64,000 bases of DNA, taken from NCBI GenBank assembly GCA_030533445.1, contig CM060073.1, forward strand, positions 36,349,428-36,413,427. Direction: 5' to 3'. Of the stretch, positions 10,129 to 21,552 are shown piece by piece (the first letter of the stretch is position 1; each line of letters opens with the position of its first letter). The notes beneath the pieces are model-generated. The model saw only the letters and a program-made list of their open reading frames with translations, did not search any database and was not told where the DNA came from. The DNA is from Cyprinodon diabolis. Lineage: Eukaryota > Chordata > Actinopteri > Cyprinodontiformes > Cyprinodontidae. The position numbers and the translations under genes were made by a program.

Positions 10129-10904
10129 TGAGATAAACCACTGTCTTCCTGCTGTCTTGATGTTTTATCGACTGGTTTTTTTAAGAAGATTTTTCCTGTT
10201 ATAGACTCTGATTTGAATTCACATCATAAGCACATCATAAGCACATCCCTCATCTGGGGTGGTTTTCACATCTACAAAACAAAAAGTATTTGTGAAAAAA
10301 ATAATTTTGAAACATGTTTTAAAGCCCCATTTTAAAGGTGTGTGGATGAAACACTGTGACTGTGTTTAAGCCATTTCTACAAATAGATAAACATCAGCTG
10401 GTGTCAGCTGGGCCAGGTACCGGACCTGCTGGGCTCATGGGGTAGAATCTGTCTTCAACATTTTTTCCTGCATTACTTTTATTTTTATATGTTAAGTAGT
10501 TTTTTTTTTAAATTGCACTTTTAAGCAAAAAGCTTAAGTTAAACCTCTTCAACAAAAGTGATTTGAAACAGCAGGATTTATTTGAGTAATAAACATTAAC
10601 ATTTTAGATACCTCTTTGTATTTCATATTTTTCAGTTACACCAACCAGACAGACCTCAATGAACTACGTAGCATTTTGAATACAAAGGTAAAAAAGATAA
10701 TTTTGATAAACTTCTTCTGTATATTTTGCGCATCATAAAAAAGAAAAAAATTCGGATGTTTGAACAAAAGTACCCTAACATTATAACCTTTAATAAGGAT
10801 CCACTTTCTACAGGAGGGTAGATTTCCATTTGTGATATTATATATTGGTTTCGTATCCCTCAATCATGCTTGGTGTAAGGTAAGCATTTATCAGTAAGGA
10901 TTTC
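10129..10904. other. AT-rich spacer
   Basis: No gene or repeat recognised. The short open frame at 10636-10863 (minus) has no motif. Confidence 0.5.
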
Positions 10905-11245
10905 CCTCTCAAGACACTTCTCCAGCTCTCCTGGTGGAAGCCTGAGGTGCTGCCAGGCCAGCCGTTAGACATAGTCCCTCTATCGTGTCCTGGGCTGTGC
11001 CCTGGGCCTCCTCGGTGCGATGTGACTGGAACACCTTCCAAGGGAGGCGTTCTGAACAAGATGAATGAGTTACCTTTGCTGAATCCACTCAATGTGGAGG
11101 AGAAATGGCTCTATTTGGAGCCTCTTTAGGGTGACCGAGCCCCTCACCCTACCTCTAGATCAGAGCCCAGAAAACCTGTGGAGAAAAGTCATGTCATCTG
11201 CTTGCATCCAGGATCTTGTTCTTTTGGCCATGATTGAAATTACAT
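10905..11245 (-). pseudogene. C-terminal part of a LINE ORF, same family as 9838 (decayed)
   Basis: Read on the minus strand, the segment gives the RSRIQAAEM-like block, a FLLHIEW block, RRPRAQPRTR and RLAWQHLRLPPGELEKC. These correspond in order to the C-terminal region of the LINE whose end is at 9838-10022, but extend further upstream. Several stops and frameshifts break it. Nucleotide identity with 9865-9905 in opposite orientation is visible (GGCCAGCCG...ACATAGT...CGTGTCCTGGG). It lacks the ATGG tail, so the 3' end is missing or eroded at about 10905. Confidence 0.72.
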
Positions 11246-11874
11246 ATTATAGCATGGGAAAGGTAGAAATAGTCAGCATTTCATAAAGCTGGCACAATAA
11301 AAGGTTAGAATATAATAATATGCTTATCTGTTTGAATTTCAGCATACTATAAAAATTGTGTACACTCATGATATTTATAGATCTTCTTATTTCTAAGTTA
11401 TTTACTAAGATTGATGATTTTATGTAACGGTTTCGCCAAATACCTCTCAGCTCAGTAAGTATTTTCACCACTGATAATCTAAACAGTATTTCATAAAAAA
11501 GTTGTTCCTTCTCATAGTCCTTTGTTTATAATTTGAATTATTTTTAAAGTAATGCAAATATTGAACTTCTGTAATAAACAATGCGCATTATCTTTCGACC
11601 AGTTTATTCTGAGCCTGCTCATCAATCACTATGTCACACTGTGACGTAGAAAGCCACTCTGTACTGCCATCAGCACAAGGGTAGGATTAATACACTGTAA
11701 TGTATAATAAAATGTTAGATTATTTTTTGTAGTTTCATATTTTAGAGATTTATTTTCTCATCTAATTTAATTTTAACCGGAAACTGTTTGTGTGGTTTTT
11801 TTTAGTAAAACATTTTTTTCCATGAATTACTGTTTTATAGCAGTTGTACATAAGATCCACATTCATCCACGCTG
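11246..11874. other. AT-rich spacer
   Basis: No gene seen. A short near-palindrome around 11631-11651 contains TGTCACACTGTGACG. Confidence 0.5.
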
Positions 11875-12019
11875 ATCGCGGCGGGTGAGGCTGCGGGGCG
11901 GGTGGGGGGTTGGAGTGGCTCTGGCCGGCGCGCGTTGGGGAGCTGGGGCGGCGGAGCTGCTCTGGCCGCGTGTCAGGGCCTGGTGCGGGCGGCGGGGGGT
12001 GGGGGGGTGGCGGGGGGGT

Positions 12020-12055
<36 letters not shown>

Positions 12056-12800
12056 GTGGGGCGGCGGACGTGGCTGTGCTGCTTTGGCTTCGTCCGGTGG
12101 GGGAGCGGCGTGGTTCGCTCCGCTCTGGCTTTGTGCTGCCCCTCGGGCTGCTGGGGGGGGGTGGTTGCGCCGGCTTCGGTCTGCTCTTCTTGCGGTTTTG
12201 CGCCGGGCGGCTTTTCTGCTCTTGGGTTGATTCTGTGCACGGTGTGTTGTGTTGCGCGCTGTTGGCGTCGGTCTTGGTGGGGTGGGGCTGCGCTTTTGGC
12301 CGGGGGGGGCGTTTTGGGGGGGTCCCGCGGCGCTCGCGGCCGGTTCGCGGCCGGTTCGCGGCGGATGCGCGTGGGCCCCGGCCGTAGGCGGGGCCGCCTG
12401 TGTGTTTTTCCTGGGTGGTGCGGTCGCGGTGGGTGTTGCGGCCGGTCGCCGGGGCTTGGTGCCAGGGGGCGGGGCGTGTTTCGGTGCTCTGTGGGGCTGG
12501 GGCGTTTCGGTCGGTGCCCTGGGAGGGCTGGTGTTCGGTCCCCGGCCCTACTTCAGGGTGGCCGGCTGCCGGCGGGGCCCGCGGACTCGTCCCCGCGGCT
12601 CCCCGGGGTGGCGGCATGGCGGTGGCTGGGGGGCTTCTTCGTGGCTGTCTCTCCTCCTCCCTTGGTGGGGGTCTGATTTCCGGGGCTGGCCCCGCCTTGG
12701 TGCCTTCGCTTCTGGGGTCCCTTTGGGCGCCTGGGGCTTTGGGTCTCCCGGCGCTGGACTCAGGGCTCTGGGGGGTGTTCCTCTCCGGCTCTCCACAACC
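11875..12800. other. Extremely GC-rich island, origin unknown
   Basis: A 0.93-kb block of very high GC and CpG content has abrupt edges: AT-rich DNA resumes within tens of bases on both sides. It holds a 34-G run, several 7-10 G runs, and the tandem motif GCGGCCGGTTC at 12336-12361. Long open frames on both strands (for example 11885-12676 plus, 11973-12812 minus) exist because stop codons are rare in such DNA; their translations are low-complexity and match no domain. It could be a CpG-island promoter, a GC-rich mobile element body or an unusual insertion. I do not assign a function. Confidence 0.7.
12020..12053 (+). repeat. 34-bp poly-G run
   Basis: An unbroken run of 34 G on the plus strand inside the GC-rich island, preceded by shorter G-runs. 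It has strong G-quadruplex potential, and its length is likely unreliable in any assembly. Confidence 0.85.
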
Positions 12801-13238
12801 ACTATTGAGCATTTTTTCTATGGATAAACTTTACATGCACAAGTTCACCCTCTCAAACAATTAGAGGTGCTTGGCTTCAGGTACTTAGAGATTCACTTCC
12901 AAACAGAAACCCCACATTCATATCTTCAGGTAACACAGAGTACATGTCAGACTTAATAATATTACTTTAGCGATAGTTTCAAGGTGTTGCTTTATTGTAT
13001 ATCTCGTACCATGTCTTTCGGTTGTGCTGTTCTTTTTTCATCTCGTTACAGGTGATGAAGCAGACTGAAAATGTTTTGTCATTGTCTCCTTCCTATCTCC
13101 TCTTTCTTTCATCTTTTGTCCTTTTTTTTTTCTTTTTCCTTTTTCTTCTTCTGTTTTTCTGCTCTACTTACATTGCAGTGTCCATATGAACTGTAAAACT
13201 CCCTGCATAATTATAATAAAGCAATTTATATGAATGAA
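12801..13238. other. Right flank of the GC island with pyrimidine tract and AATAAA
   Basis: The composition drops abruptly to AT-rich. There is a CTTTT-rich pyrimidine tract at about 13075-13155 and an AATAAA at 13215-13220. This might be the 3' part of the same unit as the GC island, but nothing proves it. Confidence 0.4.
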
Positions 13239-13280
13239 ACAAGTGGAGCAGTATGGCAATTGCCATACCGCTACACTTGT
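13239..13280. repeat. 42-nt palindrome without a loop
   Basis: The centre GTATGGCAATTGCCATAC (13251-13268) is a perfect palindrome. Extended to 13239-13280, 19 of 21 pairs match. It lies just after the AATAAA at 13215. Confidence 0.85.
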
Positions 13281-15424
13281 GAAAGTAAAATCTGTTGGGC
13301 TCCTTTTGGCATCAAGACAATTATTCTTATTGCCACCTTGCCAGACAGGACACTGTCAAAAAAAAAAAAAAAGATCCACGTTCAACTGTGTTTTAGGTAA
13401 ATTACTGTAACATAGTTCACATGAAGAATGACATAAGATGAAATCTATCTTAAAAAAATAAAGATCAGCTTTATTATCCAACTCATTTTCTATCTGATAC
13501 CAGCAGAGAAAACAGACAGGCAGAGTAACATCTGCTACACATGGTGCATGAGACTATATGAGTAAATCCTGCAACCAGAAATATCCCAGGCTTTGCTAAA
13601 GGACGTGGATCTAGCTGGAGCAGAGCTTTAAACCATGGGCTCAGCTTACAGGGGGACTTGGTGTAGCATTCCCATGCTAGGATGCAGAGAACATCAGACG
13701 GGGCTTTAAAGTGGGTAATAAAGCTTATTTTAGGGTTTTCTTAATGAGTATAATATTATAATAAACAACTATGGACATGCTTACATTGCTCAGTGTATTG
13801 CATAAACTATTGAAAACAACTATTGAAAGCTCTTGGAAACAAGAGGCTGTGTGTCAGCACTCTCTCTTTCAATGGCTCTGCTAGAAACGAATTACTTCAA
13901 AGTTTTAGCCATGATGTTCTCTTAAAGCTGGGAGCTGTGATATTTTACCTGCAACAAATAAATATAAAGAACATTATCAAATTTTGTGATTTTTGTAAAA
14001 TATAAAATGTTTTTCACTTTTTTAGCTCTTTGAATATCATTTAAACAAAGAATGTTTAAGGTATGTTCTGTTTGATTTTTGAAAAATGTAATGCTAATAA
14101 TGAAGACTAAGACACAGTCTAACTAGGCCAGGTCCTTCAAAGATAGCAGACTCTGAATTGGTAACACTATGAGAAAAACTTTTTGATCACTAAAATATCC
14201 TGGTGAAATAATGAAATAATATTAAAGCAGTGCAAGTAATTACTAATTTTGGAGAGCTTTGCAGTGTCTTACATTGCTTGCAAGTATTTACAATTTTTAT
14301 CTACTTCTAAGTATGTTTCATGCAGGAAAATCATTGGTATATAAGAAAACAGAAAGATGGGAAAGGCATAGAGGAAAGGTTTGTGCATAACGATATGAAC
14401 CTGAGACGACAGCATTTTACCACCTACCCAAAGCTTCTCCACTTCAGATCTGAAGTTTGCTTTCAAATGACAAAAAATTAAAATGTCCACTGCTGTATAT
14501 TGATCATTTATTCTTTTAGTAACAACACAGTATTTATAGTTGTAAAACACTGTGCCGTACAGTATTTTTTTACTTATTTTGTTATTTTTATACACTTTTA
14601 AAGTTCAAATTTGTGTGACCACTTTTGCTGTAATGCTGGTACATTGTTGTGGGACAACATGGATTTTATATTCTATTTCTAAATAGATCTTTGGTGATGG
14701 TAAAAAAGGACCTTGTTACCAGGATGGTTTGGAAGATGCATTCAAGCAAACCAAATTTTAATATCTCTTAGAGACCTCTCAACAGCTCACATAAGGTTTG
14801 GTTATTACTTTCTACTGGTTTCCTTCTTTTGTCTAAATTGATCCCTGAACTGAAATACTAAAAAAACATTTTCTACTTAGGATTAGCAATACTGCTTAAT
14901 TGTTTCAGTGCAACCCATTTATAACAATGTAGACATTTAAACAAAGCATTTAATCAAATAAAAAAAAAAAACAGAAATGGGATTCCACAGATTATCTGAG
15001 TGATTCTGAATCCACCTCTGGGTTGGTTCTGAGCAATGCCTAGGGCTCTGTTAACCCTCTGAACCTTTACCCCTTCCCACTGGCCGAAAAACCTGTTTAA
15101 ACCGGGGAACAATCAGGTTTTAGTGGCAGGAGGAACGGCTCACTGATCTGTGTCGACCCTTGTAAAACAACTCGTCAAGCCATTCGGGTTAAAATCACTT
15201 TCAAACGGGTAGTTTCCAATCGACAAGCCATGGAAACATCAGACCCTGTTTGACCCACTAATATAAGTGATATTATTGAGCAGGTATGAACATCAAAACA
15301 CCACCCCAGTCGCATGTGATATAATAAAGAACACTTACCACGGCCTGGCTCACTTATTAGTTACTTCCCTGATTTCTGTCGCACTGATGGCATCACTCAC
15401 TGGACTGTAAACACCGCCTCACTG
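13281..15424. other. Non-coding AT-rich region
   Basis: Only short homopolymer runs and no coding or repeat signature that I recognise. Confidence 0.5.
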
Positions 15425-15985
15425 GTCAAAAGGGCAGATAAAGCGCTTGTACTTTCTGCAGAGGATGAGGAGAGCCCACCTGTCCCCACCATCCTCACAA
15501 CATTCTACAGAAGCACCACAGAGAGCTTTCGGACCAGCTGTCTCACTGTGTTTTGTTGGGGCATCAACGGCGTAGACTTGAAGAAGGTGAGGAGAATAGT
15601 TAGTACTGCAGAGAAGATTATCGGGGCTCCTCTTCCCCTGCTAAAAGAAATTTCATCCCAGCATCGCATGTCCAAAGCCTGCAATATTAGCAAAGACCCC
15701 TCATACCCCCACTATGGACTGTTTTCCCTTCTGTCCTTTGCAGCATTAAATGCAGGTCCAGCACATTGTAAAACAGCTTCTTCCCCAACGCAATTAGACA
15801 GCTGAATGTTGAAAAAAACTCTAAATAATGTCAAAGACTCTGCATCAAACTGACCATATTGATGCATTTTTTTGCACCATAATTTTGTTTACATTGCACT
15901 CACTGCTGCACTTTAAGAAATGGAAATGTCATGAGAACTGTACAAAACATTTGGTTTAACAATAAAGTTTGTCTAAGTCTAACCC
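15425..15985 (+). pseudogene. 3' end of a non-LTR retrotransposon (ORF2 C-terminus plus 3' UTR)
   Basis: The frame through 15548-15805, continuous upstream to about 15430, encodes a region typical of the end of fish LINE reverse transcriptase ORFs. It contains TTFYRSTTESF, TSCLTVFCW, KKVRRIVSTAEKIIGAPLP and KDPSYPHYGLFSLL, ending at 15803-15805. The 3' UTR then runs GTTTACATTGCACTCACTGC and ends at AATAAAGTTTGTCTAAGTCTAA. The YxDD catalytic block lies upstream of the truncation and is absent. The clade (CR1/Rex1/L2-like) is not settled from this fragment. It is a 5'-truncated copy of about 560 bp. Confidence 0.65.
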
Positions 15986-17945
15986 TGTGTTATGGCGTCA
16001 CCAGACATGCAGTGATGGGGGGATTAAGCTAGCCAGCGGGGGATCAGGCCCAGCTTTTTTGGCAGTGGGAAGGGAGCAAAATGCCAATTGTTAAGAGGTT
16101 GAAAAAACTTGTGCTAACCCGGGTAGAGTTTTTTTCAGTCACAGATTTATGTATCAAACATCCTCCTTAAACAGTTGTTAAAATGTATGGTTTTGCAAAA
16201 TCAACAAACTGAGAAGAAACCTATAGGGACTGCTGTTGCAATGTATGCACTTTGTAACCTCAATGCAGACGAAAAAAGAGGGGATGAAAGACCCCAGAAG
16301 GAGGAAGAAAAAGAGGTCTTTGAAAGGAAAGCAATGTGAGTGAAATAACTTCACACAGAGCTTTTAGCCACAAATTCTACTCTTGTTCCTCCTTCTCTCC
16401 AGTCTGCTTCATGAAGGGTCTGATTGAGAGACATAGCAACCCAAGTCAGAGCCGTTCAACCCAACTCATACACACCTAACCTGCTGTCTAAATCCCATAA
16501 AGTAGACAACCAACATCCCAGGAGCAAGGCTCAAATTACCAGTACCTGTGAAACCTTGGCAACCCTCATCAGCCCAAATGGAAATGCTACACAAATAAAA
16601 GCAGACTGGCTTGTCTGCTCTCTCTCTCTCTCTCTCTCTGCCCACAGATGGATGGTGAAAGGTAACAAGAACCTCTATGGTAGCACAGTCACTGGAGGAG
16701 TAGTTTGCGGATTTCCCCTTTGGAACCAAGAGCTCATAGGGTCTTGTTTTTGTTTTTTTTTTGTACACCCAATGGAAAGTCTGGGCTGTGCAAAGAGTTT
16801 CCATTGTTTGCCCAACTCCAAAAGAACAAAGAGAACAAGAGAGGAAAAAGCATAAGAGAGGAGTGAGAATGAGGATGTGAGAAAAATCCAAATAACAAAA
16901 GAAAGCGACCACCAACTGTGGGTTTCATGTTGATAAGGATGCTGTCTCAAGGCCACTTTGTAGTCTTTCAGCAAGGATACTCAGATATTATCCAGATGCC
17001 ATCTAACTACAGTATGTAGGGAAGTCTGTTAATTTTCAGTTTTTGGTAAAAAGATTGAAAAAATGCAGAAAGATAATTTCAGACCTCCCATGGAGTGAAA
17101 CTACTTAAATCTACCCTAGCAACTTGACACAGGAATGCTTTCCTGTGTCAAGAATGTTTCACAAGCACACACTCCCTGATTTTGTTATGGTATTTCATGA
17201 ATAATAAAGCTGAAGGATCTTGCAGTAAACCAGACACAGAAAAGGTGAGATCACCAGATATGTTGTGTCCCTGGGCACACTCTTAGCCATTGGTCACATA
17301 TGGAAAACTGCGACGAAGAGCGAAGGCAGGGGGTAGATTAGTACATACCCCACAGTGTGATCAAAAAGTAAAAAATAAATATATAAAACATTTATTGTGT
17401 ACATAATTGAGCAGACTCTAAATTGCTCCCACTGGGCAGCTAGAAATGGCCACCACTTACATGTTTGAAATTTAGTACTTCCAGCAACTCTTACTTGTTA
17501 ATATATTTTTTTCCCTCTCTTTTTCTGGAAGTGATGAAAGAGAAATGTAAATCATCTGTGGCTGCATGAAGACCAGCTTCCTCTCCTTTCCCAGCACAAG
17601 GTGTCGGAAATAAGAGAAATGATTATGAAAGAAAGAAGAGCGGAGAGGAAACTTAATGGGAGGAAATCGTTTAGACTTTTCAGTCATTTTAATGTCCATG
17701 TGCCTGTTTGAAATCACCCGGGATGGATTCAACCTACTAGTCCTGTCACAAGAAGTGAGGCTTATTTCATTGCATACTGCAGTAGAAAAAGCAATATTGG
17801 ATTGTTTTTATTTTTGTTTCTTCCTATCAAATTATCTATTTCTTAGTTTACCACAATAGTGTGTAAACGTGAGGTTCCATTACAGTTAAATGCTAATAAT
17901 ATTTTACCTAACCTAACCAAACTATTGTGATTATACAATACAAAT
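15986..17945. other. Non-coding region with a (TC)n run and a short hairpin
   Basis: (TC)n lies at about 16618-16639. A perfect 13-bp stem with a 4-nt loop lies at 17123-17152. The open frames at 16424-16855 (plus) and 16466-16915 (minus) overlap each other and show no domain. Confidence 0.5.
17123..17152. repeat. 13-bp perfect hairpin, TGCT loop
   Basis: CTTGACACAGGAA (17123-17135) pairs perfectly with 17140-17152; the loop is TGCT. No neighbouring element explains it. Confidence 0.85.
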
Positions 17946-18170
17946 GATGGGGACTGGAAGCCTAGGGGTTAGGGCATAGAGCTCGGAATCCTGAGGTTCT
18001 GAGTTGGAGCCCGACTCTCACAGGCTGTCACTCTGGGTCCTAGAGCAAGACCCTTAACCCCACACTGCTCCCAAGGCGCCCCACAATGGCAGCCGACTGC
18101 TCTCCAAGGAGATGGGTTAAATGAAGAGGTCTCCAATGTGAGATCAATAGAAAAAAATAAAGTAAAAAAA
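17946..18170 (+). mobile_element. tRNA-derived SINE, copy 2
   Basis: Same family as 4735-4942. Shared blocks are GTTAGGGCATAGAGCT, GAATCCTGAGGTTCTGAGTT, TAACCCCACA.TGCTCCCA and CTCCAATGTGAGATCA. The A-box-like region is eroded (CCTAGGGGTTAGG). The copy ends in an A-rich AAAATAAAG tail. Confidence 0.8.
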
Positions 18171-18776
18171 AAATAATAATAGCTATTATTATTAGTATTA
18201 TACAGTAGTTGAACATAAGAAGTTATCAGCCATTAGTCATACAATATTTTCATTTGTTGCGCACTGTATTTAGCCCTGATATTTAGAAATGAATAGAGGA
18301 CAATGCATATTAAAGAACATTAGACAGTGCAAATATGCCAGATTATAGCCATAGGCTGATTTCCATCTGCAGTCCTGTTGGCAGGTTGATGTCAGAGAAA
18401 TAAGATATTTACATTATACACTAAACATAGACAGATAAAGAAACCATATACTACATCACAGTACAAATAAAGAATAAGTCAATTGCTATAAGTGAGAAAC
18501 AAAAACAGGAACCTATTGGTATTGTACTGTTCTCAATGATATGGCACTGATTTCATTAATAGTGCACTGATCCCATTCGTATGGCACTAAAAGTGGTAAT
18601 CATCATAAATGGTGCAAATGGCCTGTTTATGTGTTTATCACTATAGTGCACCCTGATCACCTATGATCACATGTTTGAGGGTCTAGCAACCACTTTTTTA
18701 AATTTATATGAAAACTTGTGTTTCCCTTAGTGGGGTACCCATGGTATTCTAGAAGGTTGAGCCCTAAATTTACACA
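18171..18776. other. AT-rich spacer
   Basis: Contains ATT/TAT short repeats next to the SINE tail and otherwise nothing recognised. Confidence 0.5.
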
Positions 18777-18784
18777 ATGTTTTG

Positions 18785-19413
18785 CAGAGATGGGAAGTAA
18801 CGAAGTACAAATACTTCGTTACTGTACTCAAGTAGATTTTTCTGATATTTTTACTTTGCTTTACTACTTATTTTAATGGCGACTTTTTACTTCTAATCCT
18901 TACATTTTTACACAAATATCTGTACTTTCTACTCCTTACATTTTTAAAAATTGGCTCGTTACTTTAGTTTTGAATAATTTCAATGGAGTAACCGTTATTA
19001 TTTTTCACGTCATCAATACCAAATTCAATCTAATTGGATGGGAATCTACGTTGCATTTGACGCACCACTACAAGATGAATCGACAGATTCAGCGGTATTC
19101 ATTCGCGGCAAATCATTGCAGCTTGGTGGCGGTGGCGTTCGCATAGTAGTATGGACGACGAGATGATTGAAAATGAACACAACGGAGATCTAGTCCTATT
19201 GGCAGACATCCATTTAAAATTTAGGCAACGGTATGTAAAAAGTGGTTTCTACTTTTACTTTTATACTTTAAGTAAGTTTACAAGCCTGTACTTTGTTACT
19301 TTTACTTGAGTAAAGAAGTTTAATCAGTACTTCCACTTTTACCTGAGTATTTTTCAACACAAGTATCTGTACTTTTACTCAAGTACGGAAAGTGAGTACT
19401 TTTGCCATCTCTG
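18785..19413. mobile_element. hAT-type MITE (629 bp) with 8-bp TSD
   Basis: The left end starts CAGAGATGGGAAGTA; the right end, reverse-complemented, starts CAGAGATGGCAAAAGTA. A perfect 8-bp duplication ATGTTTTG flanks it (18777-18784 and 19414-19421). Both ends are full of AAGTA/TACTT words (subterminal repeats). It carries no transposase. It inserted at or into a LINE relic that continues on the right. Confidence 0.9.
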
Positions 19414-19421
19414 ATGTTTTG

Positions 19422-19805
19422 TGAAAAACATGTCAGTATAAACTGAAGTTCACAGTCACCTCTCACAGTGTCTCGGGTTACATGTAATAGTGAACAACAG
19501 TTAGATTTCTGTTTAATAAAGTCATTAAGTGAAAGAAGGGTCAGACCATGTGTGACTTTATAAATCAGACAGGCAGATTTAAACTTTTTAAAAGGAACAG
19601 ATTTCATCACGGGGCTGGATAAAAAAAAAAAATTGGTTTCATTTTCAAAACCTAGGAGATCCCAACCAACGATAGAAAATCTAAGATATACACACTGTAA
19701 GAGGTTTGGTCGAACAGGATTTGGTGTGTAGCACGACACACCACAAAAAAAAATCAGAGGCTTGACTTTACACCAAGCCTCTGGAGGAGCAGCAGTAATG
19801 ATCAC
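19422..19805 (-). pseudogene. Possible LINE ORF C-terminus (relic)
   Basis: On the minus strand the frame ending in this region contains FKSACLIYKVTHG, LNDFIKQKSNCCS and TRDTVRGDCELQF. These are arranged like the C-terminal part of fish non-LTR retrotransposon ORFs. The homology runs out at the hAT-type MITE at 19413, so the MITE may have split or truncated it. There are no catalytic residues here. The call rests on a remembered family resemblance and is moderate at best; a host exon is less likely because the frame is flanked by poly-A/poly-T tracts and shows no splice context. Confidence 0.42.
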
Positions 19806-21520
19806 ATAGTTGAATTATAAAAAAAAAAAAAAATGTAGAATTAACATTGTACTTTAACATCTAACACCGACAGGAATTTCAACACATATTATTTTGCTCT
19901 ATGGCAATTTCCACTGGCTCTGTGGCATAATGGAGAGCCCTCCCTCTTTTGTCTGTCTAAAATGTGGAGTGATTCTATTTTTGATTGATGACAGAGCAAA
20001 ATGAATACATTTCAAAAAACCAGAAAAACCAAATAGAAAATCAGACATAAGATGATGTGACTCTGCTGAACATGCCTAAATCAAAAAGGCTAAATTGCTT
20101 TTTCCATATTAGCCAGTTTAGCAAAGGCCTGGTGATTAACCATTAATTTGGTGGTTCAAGTGTGTTGGAACAAAAATGTATCCAAATGTTTTAGGACAGT
20201 TGCACTTAAGGGCTGGAGTTGCAAACCCATGTTTTAGCACGTCTGATTTTAATCCAGCGCTGATTAAAACGCTTTTGCCAAACTGCAATCATGCGAATAA
20301 TGTGCATTAAAGCAGCATAACCTTTAAAACATGCAGGATGGTGAGGCTTGGGGACAAACATTTGAAGTGACTGGAAACAGTGGTCTGAGGCACTTCTCCC
20401 TTTAAAAAGCTTTGATCAACATATTATTTCATTTTACACCGTACTGTTGAAAAAATGTACAACCTGGAACAATTTTATTATAGCTTACATCACAGATACC
20501 CTCAAACCTTTCTTTTGCACATTAATCATGACAGCCTGAAGTCAAAGCCTGAACTGTTGCCTCTGCCTGTTCACCCTGCCCGAGGCCCTATGTCTTCTAA
20601 AGACCTGTTTGTTCACAAGCAGAACACAGCGGGTGTCTGAGCAAAGTGTAAGGTGGAACTCAAGCTCCCATTGCTGCTGTTAGACTCATTTATTGAAAGG
20701 CTTTCAGTTTCTGTGCTATGCTTTCAGGAATCTAAAAAAGGAATAAAAAAATATATAGCTTAACAGAATACTTACCTGGAGAATTTAATTTGATGTGACA
20801 ATAATAGGCATAGAATATGCCGCTTTGCACATTTACTGTACATCTGTTTTTAAGCACCCTTTCCACCCAAATGTGTTCAATGTTTCCACACAATCTTCCC
20901 AAATAATAAAGTGGAAGCCAATCAAATCAAATAGACCGGATCTTCACTGAGTAATTTGGGATATGTGTAATCGTTAACCTTGGCTCTGTGTAGGAAGTTA
21001 ATGAATCAAATCAATACCTCTCTCTACTGATCCATAATTATTTGAAAAGAGATGAAAAATTAAACAGGCTGAGCCTATGAGGTTATCATGCCATGCAATT
21101 AGTCCGCCGGAGGGAGATTATGTTACCTAGATACCATTGGGGAAGTGTAATTTCTCTTGCAGATGGAGTTTTTTTTTTAATGAAGAGTGCAATTACCTAA
21201 ATAGGTCAGCCAAAGACACACTGCTGCTGTTACTGTTGCTACTGCATGCAGCTTCTCAGGGTACCTGAGAGAAAACTCCTGATAGCTTCAGAAAAACAAA
21301 AAATAGGAAAAAGAAAATACTGTCTGCAACTGTTGATAACCCTTCCATTATCTTCCATCTGCTCTATGGACAATTGTTGTTTTTTATACTTTTTCTTACA
21401 AAATTTTTTTCACACTGAAAGAACAGTTGTGGTCAAACCCACAAAGTGGACAAAGAGATTCTGCACATTTTTGAGTAAACTGTAATCAAAGTTTTTGAGG
21501 ATACTTTTTTTTAAGTATAC

Positions 21521-21552
<32 letters not shown>

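Noticed and set aside
11631..11651. Near-palindrome CTATGTCACACTGTGACGTAG
   Set aside because: Short, with one mismatch, and expected by chance in a window of this size.
11885..12676. 263-aa plus-strand frame (and 279-aa minus-strand frame at 11973-12812) in the GC island
   Set aside because: Overlapping long frames on both strands follow from the scarcity of stop codons in GC-rich DNA; the translations are Gly/Arg/Pro low-complexity with no domain.
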